Counted from the stretch's first letter, positions 46,215 to 58,079 are shown. The stretch: 64,000 nucleotides of DNA from Acheta domesticus (GCA_031308135.1 JAHLJT010000631.1:151091425-151155424), one strand, 5' to 3'. Program-made: numbers and translations. Notes: generated by a model from the letters alone, not told the origin.

Positions 46215-46520
46215 AGTTGCGGGAAGAGACGAACAGTGGAGGGGGGACGAGGCGGGCAGTGAGGAGGGCGGGGGGCGGGGAGAGGCGGAGGCGGGCATTG
46301 AAACTCGAGTGGGGAGCTTCGGCATCGCTGAATCGCTTAAATCAACATAATGAAGAGGCACTCGCGGGGAAGATAAGAGGCGCCTGCGCGGGGAGGCGAG
46401 GCGAGGCGAGGCGAGGCGGGCGCAAGAAGTGCGCGCAGGAAATAAGGCGCGTCGGCTCCATTTCCCGCAGCGCCTGCGCCGCGCCGCGCCGAGTGCTCGG
46501 GCGAGGAAGACCGCCCTCAC
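46215..46520. other. CpG-rich GC island 16 with (GGCGA)n
   Basis: G-rich GGAGGGCGGGGGGCGGGGAG near 46261 and a GGCGA pentamer array at about 46395-46420, then a CpG-dense end. Frames on both strands are compositional. Confidence 0.55.
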
Positions 46521-48092
46521 GCACAAATGCATTTCTTCCCTAATGGGAAGGCGGGAATATTCACCTATTTTCTCTCTTCATGATTGCAGTAACAAAAGGA
46601 TTTATCACCAACAACATTTTCTTCTGCTGTCCAAGTTATACTGATATATTTTGTTCATTTATTTGGTTTACACGTTATCTAATGGCGTTTTATTCATAAA
46701 TCTGTGAATGATACCTTCTTTTTACGCCTTAACAACACTTGCAGTTTCACAATTGTGTTATGCACCGACAGTCTCCCTGCATGAACATTGTCTCTCTGAT
46801 GAAGATTAGTTTTAGATCAGTGGGGGACCATTTGAAGCAGATGAACATCCCGTAGCTCTGCTGATAGGGAAGAGCGATCTGATAGGGAAAAGAGGATCGT
46901 GCACGGTCCGTTTCCCTTATTCTAGAATTCTGATCCGGCATTTTTCCCGAGGTCATCAGAGAAATTTCGGAAACACTGATCGGTGCAGAAGGCCTATGAT
47001 GTACAGTCCGCTAGGTGATACAAACTCGCCGCTGTGATACTGTAGGTGATGTAAACTCGCCGTGATGCTAAACGCATCACGAAAATGCGGGAAACGTTCC
47101 CCGGACCTGTGTATGACTAGCGCACTCAAGTTATAAGACGTTACCTTGACTTTCTAGGCAAACCGTGTTGGTCTACAGATGATACAGAGAAACTAAATAC
47201 TAATTCAACAGAGAAAAATCATCTCTGAATAAAATTATAGATTCACATTTGCTGAACAAGCATAACTTTAATTATTTAATTTAAATGTGATAATGAAGTA
47301 GTAAATGCGCTGAAAGGGGTTGGTATTGATATATTCGCAGAGTATTAGAACGTGCTAGTCATCCTCAACTGCAACGTAGGTCCCCCTACTAGGAGTCACT
47401 GTCGACGGTGGAAGAATTCGACGGCGGGAGAATTCCAAGTGTTTTCCCGTAATACCGTATTGCGAAATGAAATCGCTGCTCTGGCTTTCTGAATTTTACA
47501 ACCGTAATTGTAAACTTAAATCGAAATAATTAATATGCAATCACACATGATTTTGGAATTTGAAACACATTTTATTGTCTTCTATAACTAAGAGAAGATA
47601 TCCCTTTATTTATTTCTTGTAAATAACAGCTAATATTGTAAGTGACGTAAGGAAGAATATGGGAGACGTTTTATTAATAACGTTCACATTTTTTGCACTA
47701 TTAAAGAAAATTATTTTTATTCATTTGTCACCAGAAAACAATTAGGTATACGACAGCACACACTAAATCAAAATTAGCTTACATGTTTTCTGAAATGATA
47801 TTTGTCCTCTTTTATTATGAATATTTTAGGGTTACAAAATACACATGCTCCAAAAACTGTACAACCTTTTTTTGTAAAACAAGTTTCTAAATATATTAAT
47901 TTTCTTTATTCAATACTTCATGTCTTTTGTAGTTAAACACATTTGGTCATTCCTGATATGATTTTGCAGAAGTCGAGTTCCTTTTCATTACGTCATTCAA
48001 TTTAATTATTTTTGGTTCTATTCATTATTAAATTTTATATTCATAATATTATTAATATGTGATGTTTTATTGGTTGCTAAACTATACACGTT
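46521..48092. other. AT-rich DNA with a small hairpin and repeat
   Basis: A short imperfect duplication TAGGTGATACAAACTCGCCG / TAGGTGATGTAAACTCGCCG (47011 and 47043) is followed by the perfect hairpin CGTGATGC-TAAAC-GCATCACG at 47061-47081. Otherwise nothing. Confidence 0.5.
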
Positions 48093-48145
48093 CAGAACCG
48101 GATTTAACAGTGGCATGGTGGGCAGCGGCCCAGTGGTCCCCACCA
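48093..48145 (+). mobile_element. hAT-type terminus-like fragment
   Basis: GAACCGGATTTAACAGTGGC, then GGTGGGCAGCGGCCC, resembles 21134-21174 and common hAT-end wording. Solo fragment. Confidence 0.25.
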
Positions 48146-49309
48146 AATACAAACATGGGGGAAAATTGTGGTTTTTAACAAAAGTCATATGATGTAGCTC
48201 AGATTCATACATATTTTGGCATTTTAACACCACATTTTTATTCACCCATTTAATTGTATTTGTTTTCATTATAAAATCGATATTGTTATTTTATACATTT
48301 AGTTTGTTTTAATTTTATATTTATTCAATTTTATTTTAACATCAAATATCCTATTTTTTCTGTGTCATCGACTCACAACACTTCATAATAACACCATCAT
48401 TTAATGTGCTGTATTTCATTTAGAATTAAATCTATGCAATTTTTTTATAAATATTCAAAATATAATTTATTTTTACACCAATCTCCAAACAAGTTTCTCA
48501 TGTTTCGCCAACTTTTGTGTGGATATTTTTCTTTACAGAATTGTTACGTTTTGAATAAGGGGGAGGGGACTTTCCAAAAACATCAACAGACGTACTAGTG
48601 CTTTTTAAAGTAAATATAGGAATCTAAGTTATTAAAATATGCATTTTTTTGAATAGTTTTGCGTTTGTGTTAATTTTTATATTTTATTTTCAGTTTTAAA
48701 TCAAACTAATAATTTCATATCCAATTCTTCAGCAAACATAATTCATGCGGATAACGTGTGTGGATTAGTCCACGTGCTCAAAAAAATTGTTCTACTAACC
48801 ACAAATCTCCCAGTGTTTGTATCTCGTCAGTATCTCGATTTTGATCAACCTGTGTCTCATCTTGCTTTTGACTTTCTATTATGACATATCGGTAGATGAA
48901 ATTCATCTTCAAGGGTCTCTTCATCGCATCAATATCACAGAAACGAGACCGTCGACATTTATTCAGAAGATAGAGATATGTGACCACATAGAACTTCGCA
49001 ACTTTCAAAAGAAATTAGTTTGTTAAAAGCTTCCTCAAATTCTAACATAGTTTTCTTTCGTTTTGCAATATTCTTTTTTAGCACATGTACTTTCTACCAC
49101 AAACATAATAAAATGATGATAAAGATTCGCGAATAGTTTTGCATTTTAGAGAAAAATAAAATATTCTATGAAAATTGTTTCCAAATATTTTAAGAGGTCT
49201 CAAAAAGTGCTGTCTGTATTTGCAATCAGAGGCCACTTCTTGAATCGGAAGGGTAAAAGTACAGGCTTGAAACCGCATTCCCGCAGTTGAACCAGCCAAA
49301 GTACGAGAA
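48146..49309. other. AT-rich DNA, nothing recognised
   Basis: No supported feature. Confidence 0.4.
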
Positions 49310-49530
49310 GCGAATGGCCCGAAGCTGCGAACTTTGTTTTTGCTTCGTTTGGGGGCCCGGGCAGGGCGCCTTCGCCTCGTGCTGCCTGCGGCGAAGGGCG
49401 AGGGCGTCGAGGCGGAAGGCGGCCCAATTACGAAGGCCACCGGGCAGAGCGCAAGTTGCTGACGCGGCGACAGGCATGCCGCAGGGGCCACGCCGCCCAA
49501 GGAGGAAATGGACCAAGCTCACAGCAACAC
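49310..49530. other. CpG-rich GC island 17
   Basis: GGGGGCCCGGGCAGGGCGCC near 49350, GGCGAAGGGCGAGGGCGTCG near 49390. Five overlapping frames on both strands and no domain. Confidence 0.5.
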
Positions 49531-49604
49531 CGCGACGGGGCTACATTCATTGCTTTCGGGCACGTAAAACTGCTATGTCATTATTCCCGTTTGTGTAGTG
49601 AATG

Positions 49605-50030
49605 TTTATCCTGGGATGTGGTGATGTTTCTGTCTTACTGGATGGCGGGATCTGGCGCCCACCTATCTACACGTTGGCTTGCCGGAGAAATATTCCTCCC
49701 GATATCCCCCCCCACCGGGGCTCCGGCCCAGCCGGGACCAGCTCTACACTATCTCGATATGTTTGGTATATGTCAGTGTACGTGTAATTAAGGGGGGAGG
49801 ATACGTGAAGGAAGAGGAAGGAAAGATCGTGCACAGCCCACGCTTCATTTGTTATGGTTCTCTGATATTCGCCTTTTATTGGTGGGAACCACGGAGAACT
49901 ACCGATCAAAGAAGCCAGCCTCTACAATTCTCATCTAGACAGCGGCTGAATTCGCTCTAGCTATCTAGTTAGAGCCAAACATCTTCTACTGTCGAGTCTC
50001 GAATACTAGGCCTGGTGAGGCAACGGCTCT
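49605..50030 (-). mobile_element. SINE-B, minus strand
   Basis: The reverse complement is collinear with the 38.1 kb copy. On the minus strand the head (CTGAGAGCCGTTGCCTCACC region) lacks a canonical A box, then come GACAGTAGAAGATGTTTGGC, GCTAGAGCGAATTCAGCCGC, AGTTCTCCGTGGTTCCCACC, TCCTTCCTCTTCCTTCACGT, AGTGTAGAGCTGGTCCCGGC, and a 3' region with GTGGGCGCCAGATCCCGCC. A C run at 49709-49715 interrupts it. Confidence 0.82.
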
Positions 50031-50549
50031 CAGCTAAATTCAGGTAGATATGGAACATACAAACAAGCTTCTTGAACATATAAATAACCTATGCCTCGTG
50101 TCCCATTCTAGAGTCGTTAAATTGTATGTTGAATAATTCTACTAACGAAGTTCACGATACTACTTGTTTCAGTGACTAGAACATGAGAAGTAAAATTTGA
50201 TATGGAGGGTTAAAGCCATATTTGAAAGCAGATGTGCTGATAGCATAGTTTTCATGAATGAGATCATCCCGAAGGAGAATGAAGGAGATACAATAAAAAC
50301 AGGGGATACAATAAAAAACAAGAGATGACAATAATAATGCAGACATATAGTGGAAGAGTTAATAATTACGGAAGTTTTTAGAACGTTTAAAAAATAAAGA
50401 TTAGTTAAGAAATTAAGATACGGACGTGAATTTTAGTGGATGATTGAAATAATTGATCAACCTCGAAGTGATTGCAAAGAAAATAGTGAATAAGATTTTT
50501 GTTAATTGAGAGATCATTGTTGCTAGCAATTGCCGTAGAAGTAGCGAAA
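50031..50549. other. AT-rich DNA, nothing recognised
   Basis: A short GGGGATACAATAAAAACAGG-type local duplication lies near 50288-50325. Confidence 0.4.
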
Positions 50550-50770
50550 GAGCCGCGCGCTTCAGGACGTGGGCGGGTGGAGGTTATCCGCACAATTTGG
50601 CGGGCGAGCGAGAGGGTTAACTAAACTAACGCGATCGATGGCGTAACGGGATTAAAGCGCCGGCGGGGCCCGCCAGCCGCCAGGGGCGCCACCTGCAAGT
50701 GGCGAAAGAACGTTCGTGCATTCCACGCCCTTCATTGTCAAAAGACGGCGAATCTGTGTGGGCGCGGTCA
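50550..50770. other. CpG-rich GC island 18
   Basis: GCCGGCGGGGCCCGCCAGCC near 50661-50680, CpG-dense. No frame of interest. Confidence 0.5.
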
Positions 50771-51183
50771 ATGAAGAGCCTATTTACTGCTACTTCTTCA
50801 TAATTTGTTAAAAACCGGATGCAGTGTAGGAAATTTAAAAAAATTGCAATGCCAACTTGCCTTTTTTTTCTTTTTTAACAAAAATATACGAGACTTTTCA
50901 TGAGCTTTAATACTAATAAAATTGATAAGAAATATCGTATATTTGTAAATTAATCATATTTATAAAATAAAATATTGTAAAGATGATATATTTCAGTTAC
51001 ACAGACCTGCAAATTTAAGGTTATTGACGAAGAAATTATGGTGGAATACTACTTTCAATTATCTGTACAAAATAATTGTAAAAATAAATTTTGTTTACAT
51101 TTAGTCCCAAAATTGTGTTTTGTGTCAACGTCGTATTTAACCCAAGATTTATGACCACTGATAAAATCTTAACCTCAAAGTCC
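50771..51183. other. AT-rich DNA, nothing recognised
   Basis: No supported feature. Confidence 0.4.
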
Positions 51184-51446
51184 GCTAAAATATTTTTAAT
51201 GGACTCTCGAGCAATTTTACGTCCGTTGCTAAGTATGCGCTCTTAAAGTGTTGTTTAGATGGTTGGTTGGTAAGAGGCTAAGTACGTGTTTAACAACGTA
51301 AATAACAAAAAAAGATTTTTTGTCATTTACGTCGGTAAACAAGCGCTTAGCTCCTTAGCAACCAATCATCTAAACAACGCTTTAAGAGCGCGTCCATAGC
51401 AATGGGCGCTAAAATGCTCGAGAGTCCATTAAAATATTTTAGGCGA
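51184..51446. mobile_element. Foldback MITE
   Basis: The left arm from 51184 (GCTAAAATATTTTTAATGGA, CTCTCGAGCA, CGCTCTTAAAGTGTTGTTTAGATG, AAGAGGCTAAG) is complementary, with scattered differences, to the right arm ending near 51442 (CTTAGCTCCTTAGCAACCAA, CATCTAAACAACGCTTTAAG, TGCTCGAGAGTCCATTAAAA, TATTTTAGGCG). The arms are about 125 bases around a spacer of a few bases. No coding capacity; superfamily unknown. Confidence 0.8.
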
Positions 51447-51484
51447 CTCTCGGGTTTAGATTTTACCAAAATATTTGGATAAAT

Positions 51485-51765
51485 ATATCTCTTTTTTCCC
51501 ACTTGTCCCGTGTCCTTTTGTCCCATTTCATCCATTTTGTCCCCCAAGTCCCATTGGACCCACTTGTCCCCTTTATCCCCCTTTTCCATTTGCACCTTGG
51601 CCCATTTTTCTCCCTTTGTCCCGTTTTGACCCGACGTCCATCTTGTCCCATTCGGTTTCCCTTGTTCTACTTTATCCTTTTGTCCGATTTTGGTCCCGTT
51701 GTCCGATTTTGTCTCCTCTTATTTTGTCCCCTTATTCCATTTTGTCTCCTTGTACCAATTCACGG
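51485..51765. repeat. GTCCC-rich degenerate minisatellite
   Basis: About 280 bases of variants of a short unit such as TTTTGTCCCATTTTGTCCC, with spacing drifting around 11-12 bases. The minus strand reads as a repetitive Gly/Lys/Asp/Trp-rich low-complexity frame. It lies 40 bases after the foldback MITE. Confidence 0.85.
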
Positions 51766-51899
51766 ACCAAAGTGACGGATTTATATCACTAATTTGTGAT
51801 AAATATTGTTTTCAATTTCAGTACACTGTATTTAACAATTAAACGTTATTCAAATAATGAGATGGAAAGTGACTGTAAGTTGTAAGAATGTGAGAGTAG

Positions 51900-52560
51900 T
51901 GAGGGAGGCGCTGTGCCCTCAGAGTGCTACGCGAAAACCTCCAAGGCTTTTCCCCTTCCTCCGCCGTCCGTCGCCTCTCAACGACTTCCGTCGCGCCGGC
52001 GCCAGCCCCCGAAGTTTCCACCTCCATGTTTTTTTACCGCTTTTCTTTTGCTTACTTTGCGCGACTCCGTGTCAGTTTCCCGCTCGCGCGTCGCGCTATT
52101 TCTTTCCGCCACCCCCAACAGCTTTGTGTCCCCACCCCATCCCACCTCTTTCGCACCCTCAACACGCACCGTGCACACGCTTTCAGCACCCTCTTCCTTG
52201 GCCACGCCCCTCCAACTCCGCTACACCTACGATACTTCTTCCTCTTCACGCCCAATGTTCCCTCGCCACCACACCTGCCACGTTCTCCTCCGCGTCCCTC
52301 GCCCTCCATTCCGCGCCCCCATCACAGCCTTGGCCCCCGTTGCTTCGCCGCCAGTGGGAGACTCCTTTGATTCAGCAACTTCGCCCCTCGCCCGCCCCGC
52401 CTCGTTCCACCCCACCCGGCGCCTGATCGCCTCTTCAGAGGGCGCTTCGAGTGGACGACCCACACGCAGAGCGAACTTGGAGCAGAACTTCCGCTGCACT
52501 TCCCTACCCTCGCAGACTCCACGAAAAGAAAGGGCGCAGAATATGAGACATCGATACGCA
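51900..52560. other. Long CT/GC-rich island 19
   Basis: The longest GC-rich block: pyrimidine-rich on the plus strand, with CpGs throughout. It keeps three plus-strand frames (148-218 codons) and several minus-strand frames open at once. Translations are Ser/Pro/Arg/Thr-rich in every frame without a domain, which is what composition alone predicts. Confidence 0.5.
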
Positions 52561-52749
52561 AGAAAGTAAACGTAGTTCTCTGATTTATGGAAGGAATAAT
52601 AATGCACTCAATGAAATTGAACGGTCTCTATTAAATCTTTTGATTAACAGTCACGTTTATTAAGATGTTTTGTATTTTCTTATAGAGGTATTAAAATTCT
52701 TGTTCCGGATTTTATATCTTTATTGACTTTTATATTGAAACAGCAATAA

Positions 52750-53005
52750 GACAAACGTATAATGGCATACACTTTTACTCTACTGCATACATACGTATAT
52801 GCAAAGTATATAGGAATATGTACGGAGTATAGCGAAAGTTGTGTAATGGGGCACGAAACAGTGGCGAATTTTTGGCAGAAAAACTTTTATTATAGGGCCC
52901 TGGTTACAAAAAACTGGATAAATCCAGTTGTTATATTTAGAAAAAAATTCTATAACACGTGGTGCAGCGAAAATCCACGTTTTATAGCTCCTTGATACCA
53001 AAAAA
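52750..53005 (+). repeat. Diverged repeat E, copy 1
   Basis: Aligns to 56755-57000. Common blocks are ATACATACGTATATGC, AGTATA, GAATTTTTGGCAGAAAAAC (versus GAATTTTTTGCAGAAAAAAA), GGGCCCTG, AAATAnnnn, and AACACGTGGTGCAGC (versus AACAAGTGGTGTAGTC). Nothing coding recognised. Confidence 0.6.
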
Positions 53006-53214
53006 ATCAATTGACTCCAAAACGTCTGTCCCTCTCTGGAAACAACATTAGCGAATAAACTGTTCAGACCATTTTCTCCAAAACTGATCGATCTGACCGA
53101 TTTCTTGGTCTCTTGAATTTGAAACTGATGTTTTTATTTTGGGGTGTACTTTACATGAAGTCCCTGGTATATTTTCAAAATTAAAAAAAATTGGCTCCAA
53201 CAATTTTTACTAAA

Positions 53215-53960
53215 TTTTGTTGTTGGGTAGTCTGAAGGTCGTTTAAGAGAATGGCGCATGTCTCACGTTGGTTAAAAACTCTAATTTTTTGAAAATTGAA
53301 AAATATTCAAAAGTTTTTTCAGTGTCTTTCTACAACTACAATTATGAAGATATATTTTTTTGCTGAAATGTGTTCATTAAAAATATCTTCAAACAAGGTT
53401 ATGTTCATTATTTCAAAAACAAGAGTATTTATTGCAAAATTCTGTGTCAAACAGACAATTTTATTATTTTCTTTAAACTAATTTTTTTAACACACAATTT
53501 TTTAAAATTAAATTGGGACCATAAAGGAAGTTTAAGAGAATGGTGCAGGTTTTATGTTCGTTTAAACCCCCAATTTTGTAAAATTTAAGAATTTTTTTTA
53601 AAAATTGGGCGTCTTCCTACAACTACAATTGTGCAGACACAATTGTTGTTCTTAATGAAATGTGCTCATCAAAAACAGATCTTCAAATAAAGTCATGTTG
53701 AATTTTTTTGAAAATATGAAATGTTGAAAATATGAAAATAAGTTATTAAGTTGAAAATATGAAAAAAATTTTGTGACAATTATAATAGCCCGTTCGGAAA
53801 TGACTGCGCTTCGTTTTCGTCGTCTTTTACAACTACAATTGTGAAAATACAATTTTTTTCTCAATGAAATGTATTTATCAAAAATATATCTCCTAATAAG
53901 GTCAAGCTGAATTTTGTAAAAATACGAGTAATTTTTTCTATAATTTCGTGATAAACATAA
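53215..53960 (+). repeat. Diverged tandem array, about 285-bp unit
   Basis: Three successive units are marked by CTACAACTACAATT at about 53330, 53617 and TTTACAACTACAATT at 53826, each followed by an (A)TGAAATGTG/ATTTCA-type block and ATCAAAAA. The first two are also preceded by GTTTAAGAGAATGG-type text (53238 and 53530). The third spacing is shorter (about 210), so that unit is truncated. Units are strongly diverged. Confidence 0.75.
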
Positions 53961-54187
53961 TATCCCACTGCAAATTTACTGTGCTTCAGACAGTTGGATG
54001 CTTCGTATTTTAGAATTTGTTTATTATTGTTTGTTTGTTTCTTACATTCGACCTATTGTCATTCATGTCCACATTATCCTTTTAGAAATTATTTAAAACC
54101 TATTTGAAATATATGAAATAAAAATTGCTAGCTCTCAGGAAATAGAGACAATGCAAAGAATGCAACAATTAAGTACCACTTCGCGGA
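53961..54187. other. AT-rich DNA, nothing recognised
   Basis: No supported feature. Confidence 0.4.
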
Positions 54188-54535
54188 TTCGATGGTGTGA
54201 CGGTTAGCGTGCCGGACTGTCATAAGTTCGCGGGTTCAAACCCGATCGAAGCCGTGGATGTTTTAAGGGCGAAAAAATCCTTCGTACGCCTTCCGCGGAG
54301 GGGAAGTAAAGCCGACTGGCCCATGTTAGTAGATTTACTTGCATGTAAAAGATCCTCAAGCCTAAATGACGCCTCTGAGCTAAATTCAAATCGCCTGTTT
54401 CGTCGCCCGAGATAATACCTTCTTTCTCCGCTAGGCGAAAGGAGCGTAGCGAAATTTGTGTGGTCAGACGGAAGAGCGGGCCTGATGGCCCGAGTCTCGC
54501 CACGTAAAATAAGGCATTAACTATAACTATAACAA
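54188..54535 (+). mobile_element. SINE-D, copy 1 (full length)
   Basis: tRNA-like head with A-box-like TGACGGTTAGCGTGCCGG (54199-54215) and a perfect B box GGTTCAAACCC (54233-54243). A central domain follows (CTTCGTACGCCTTCCGCGGA, GGGGAAGTAAAGCCG, TTAGTAGATTTACTTGCATG, TAAAAGATCC), then the tail AGCGGGCCTGATGGCCCGAG, TCTCGCCACGTAAAATAAGG and an AACTATAAC repeat. The central segment resembles conserved central domains of metazoan SINE superfamilies (inference from memory). Pairs with 56112-56470. Confidence 0.88.
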
Positions 54536-56111
54536 CAACTTCGTGCCCCCGAATTTCTGTAAATTACGTGTCATTGTTGTTACTTGATAGAGCTGTATGA
54601 AAAGGAGTTATAATTGTTAAATTTATATTGAAAATATTTAGTTTTTGCACCAAGTGTTCTACCATTTGTAAGAAGTTCAGTATTCTTTGCATGGTTTTAT
54701 AATACCCCTCTCTAATCGTGACCCTATCAAATGCATTTCTCCATTTTCCGGGGTATAAAGCTTATTTTTCCAACACAAGTTTATAAAACTTTTCTATTAT
54801 ATTTCTATGCAGTTGTAGAAAAAAAAGTTCATAATTCATATGCGTTTCTCTCATGGTCTCAAGTTTCCGTTTCTCTCATGGCCCTGAGTGAGATATTTTG
54901 CTTCGACCTCGGTCTCGGCAAGGAGTCTCAATCTGGACTCTCAAATAAACGGAAACTTTCGGCAATTAATACGAATATAACTATTTTATTTTATGCGTTT
55001 TGTACTAGGGGTAAAATGATTACGTATAAAAATAGTTAATTGTTGCTGTTTTTTAATGCATATTCTTAGTTTTAAGCTCATATATTGGCTATTTGACGTG
55101 CATATTTCCCAATTTTAAGTGCATGTTTGCATGCATATTTTTAACTTTTCAGTGCATGACGTTCTGGGGTCTAGTTACATACCATTTAATATCATCTAAT
55201 CCTTAAAAAACTTTACTGCGTGATGAATAAACGATGAAATGGTGTCAGAACTGTTATCGTACGATGAAAGAAATTCACAAGTGATCAGCCAGAATTTTCG
55301 TAATTATTCTTTGTCAGTTGCATATATTCCTGTAATACATATTACTGTATTAACATAATTAGTCAAGCGAATTCACACATTTTTGACAACACTGTTATAG
55401 AAACAGTGAGTTTCTCGCTCCTTGGTTGAATTGGGCGTTTCCATATTAAAGCTAAGATGTTAGTAGCGCAGAAAATGCTATATTTAAAAATGACGTAGCT
55501 GTTTCCAATAACGCGGTACCGAATGTGCAGCTGTACCACCTCTAGTTTCAATACAGACATCTCTTTGTGGTAACACTAATTTCTACGTTTCTACTTATGT
55601 ATTTATGTTATTTGATTAAAGAAATAACTACAATTATCTTAAAGCAATAATGAGTAGCATAAGAACTGGCGTACATTACTGTGGCATTTAGAACTTCAAA
55701 TGCTATTTAAAAGATTCATTTTATTACTTCAAACAAACGGTCATTAACTTGAAATTGTTTTATAATAATATAATTATTGTTTTTGAGTTAGTTTTATTGT
55801 TAATTTTTTTTAAATGTGCAGCGAAGCTGCGTCGAATATTCATTATCACCTCAATATTTAGTACTATTATTCTTTAGGTTGGGAAATAACCCGGATGTCA
55901 TCCGACCTCTTTACAAACGAGAATTTCTTTACGTCATTTAATGCGTGGAGTACCCTTCATCTGCACTGGAAAAAGAAAGCTTATTTAACTTTTCAAAAAT
56001 GTTACAATCGGCTCAGAATTCCGAAAGTTTGTCTGAAAGCTGTAGTTGCACCAGACGCAAGAATGCAATTTTCCATTTATGCAGATTAGAATCTACCCAA
56101 AATCTGTGTAG
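54536..56111. other. AT-rich DNA with a short duplication
   Basis: CGTTTCTCTCATGG is duplicated at 54843 and 54867 around CTCAAGTTTC. Otherwise no supported feature. Confidence 0.45.
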
Positions 56112-56470
56112 TTAGGATTCGGTGGTATATCGGTCAGCGTATCGGATTGTTGTCCCCAAGATTGCCGGTTCAAACCCGATTGATGCCGTAGATTTTTGAA
56201 AGTGAAAACAATCCTTCGTACGCCTTCCTTCGGAGGGGAAGTAAAGCTGGCTGTCCCATGTTAGTAGATTTACTGCAGGATCTTTTATCCTCAAGCCTAA
56301 AAGAAGCGCCTGAGCTATATTCAAAATCACCTCTTTCGTCGCCCGTGATAATACCTTCTTTCTCCGCTAGGTGAAAGGAGCGTAGCGAAATTTGTGTGGT
56401 CAGACGGAAGAGCGGCCCTGATGGCCCGAGTCTCGCCACGTAAAATAAGGCGTTAACTATAACAAACTAA
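56112..56470 (+). mobile_element. SINE-D, copy 2 (full length)
   Basis: Same order as copy 1: head (GGATTCGGTGGTATATCGGT), B box GGTTCAAACCC at 56167-56177, central domain (CCTTCGTACGCCTTCCTTCG, GAGGGGAAGTAAAGC), module CTTCTTTCTCCGCTAGGTGA, AAGGAGCGTAGCGAAATTTG, tail and TTAACTATAAC end. Substitutions and small indels separate the copies, so they are independent insertions of moderate age. Confidence 0.88.
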
Positions 56471-56529
56471 CCTAAAGCATTTCCCACTAAATAGTGTTGC
56501 AAAAATACACCAAAAAGAAATATTCAAAT

Positions 56530-57010
56530 GATAATTATTTCATATTTAAAATATACGGAGAGGTGCGGAAATTAAAGAAATACGAAAGACATTATTAATT
56601 TATACGATGATATTTATACTGTATTTTACTGTAAACAGCTATAATTTTACTTTCTTGTATACATAGGTATATCGAAGTAGTATACGTAGTATAGCAGAAG
56701 CTATGTAAAGGTGCGGAAAATCGATTTCAAGATTTCAACGGAAAAACGCGTTTTGGGATTCCCCGATACCGAAAAAGTGGTTTTTACTTTCCCGTATACA
56801 TACGTATATGCGGAGTAATATACGTCTTAAAGGGAAAGTTACTATGCTGCGCGAGAAAAAGGGGAATTTTTTGCAGAAAAAAATTCATTGCCGGGCCCTG
56901 ATAACGAAATAGTGGGTAAAGCCAGCTGCTAAATAAACAAAAACTCCATTAACAAGTGGTGTAGTCAGAATTCCTGTTTTGTGGGCCCGAAAAATCCCTA
57001 CAATGAAATT
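56530..57010 (+). repeat. Diverged repeat E, copy 2
   Basis: The portion 56755-57000 pairs with 52750-53005. In addition, its own left part repeats TACTTTCTTGTATACATAGG / TACTTTCCCGTATACATACG (56648 and 56786). So the element contains an internal duplication with ATACGTATATGCGG-type motifs. Confidence 0.55.
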
Positions 57011-57189
57011 CATTCAAACGATTTTTCACGCCTAAAACTTGTTTTATTACTCATAGTTATACTTGAATAAAATATATCTCCAGTAATTATAGGGAACTAT
57101 TCTTACTTTCTCGCCTTAAGAAGTTCTTTAGTGTTTTGTGATACACATTAGGCATGTTAGAAAAAATCGCTTTTACTAAACTTAATGAA

Positions 57190-57360
57190 ACCGCCCGCAA
57201 TCTCCCCAAAAGAAATTTGCCCCCTATAAGTCCACTAAAAACCAAACTAGTGGTGCTACAGAATGGCACAGAATTTCTCCGGGCTAGCTTTTCGGTCTTG
57301 CCTCTTAATTTCACCTTAATAATTGAACGCGTGCATTGCTGCGCCGTGTAAGGATGGGCC
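57190..57360 (-). repeat. Dispersed repeat F, copy 2
   Basis: The minus strand matches 10946-11090 (GGCAAGACCGAAAAGCTAGC, TGCCATTCTGTAGCACCACT, AGTTT). It underlies a 142-codon minus-strand frame (57515-57087) that is not accepted as a gene. Confidence 0.6.
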
Positions 57361-57370
57361 GTAAGCCAGG

Positions 57371-58079
57371 GACGAATTGGACGCGGAACGTATCCTATGA
57401 CATTGGTGCACCAAATCAATGGCAATGTTATCTCTAATTCATCGTACATCCCTGTCCTTTCCCTTCCACATCCTGTAATTAAATGGAAATTACAGAAACT
57501 ATCATGATGACTCAAATCATTTCTCTATTATATTTCCTGTACGCCTATTGAATATTTTGTATCAGTTCAATGATATTTAATGCTCATGTGGTTGATATCT
57601 TAACCATGGAATAAAGACTAAATAATGTTGCTGACTTTTTTGTGAACTCTGACTTGATAACCACTCATATTCATTGATGACACGTTTAATTGTTTTAATG
57701 TTTAACGTATTTCAAATGTTTATGGTGTATTTATTTTATTTTGCCTGTTGTTACATTTACCTAATGACGATCTGTTGATACGCATTACCTTGGTTGTTCG
57801 CCTCTTGGTTTTGCACAATCTCATTATCTCTGTAAATCGATAATGGACAAATGACACACAATGCTGTGTATTTGCGTTCGGAGTTCTATTAGAAACTCTG
57901 CATACCCTGTCAGAGTAAACGCCAATAAACATTAAGTATGACGTGTTTTTAAAAGTTCCGTCGCAAAAGACGAAAATACTACACTTCCAAAAATACTCAC
58001 GAGTTTTTGACATATTGGGATGTAGAAAACTTCAAAAATATGGAGAGCCAATGATCATTTCAGTGTGATTTTTGGAGAG
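57371..58079. other. AT-rich DNA, nothing recognised
   Basis: No supported feature. Confidence 0.4.

Noticed and set aside
51463..51651. Gly/Lys-rich, collagen-like minus-strand frame
   Set aside because: Produced by the GTCCC minisatellite. No regular Gly-X-Y periodicity.
51913..52569. 218-codon plus-strand open frame, the longest in the window
   Set aside because: It lies in a CT/GC-rich island where two other plus-strand frames and several minus-strand frames are also open. Every translation is low-complexity Ser/Pro/Arg-rich and no domain is recognisable.
57087..57515. 142-codon minus-strand frame
   Set aside because: It overlaps dispersed repeat F, whose other copy at 11 kb does not keep the frame.
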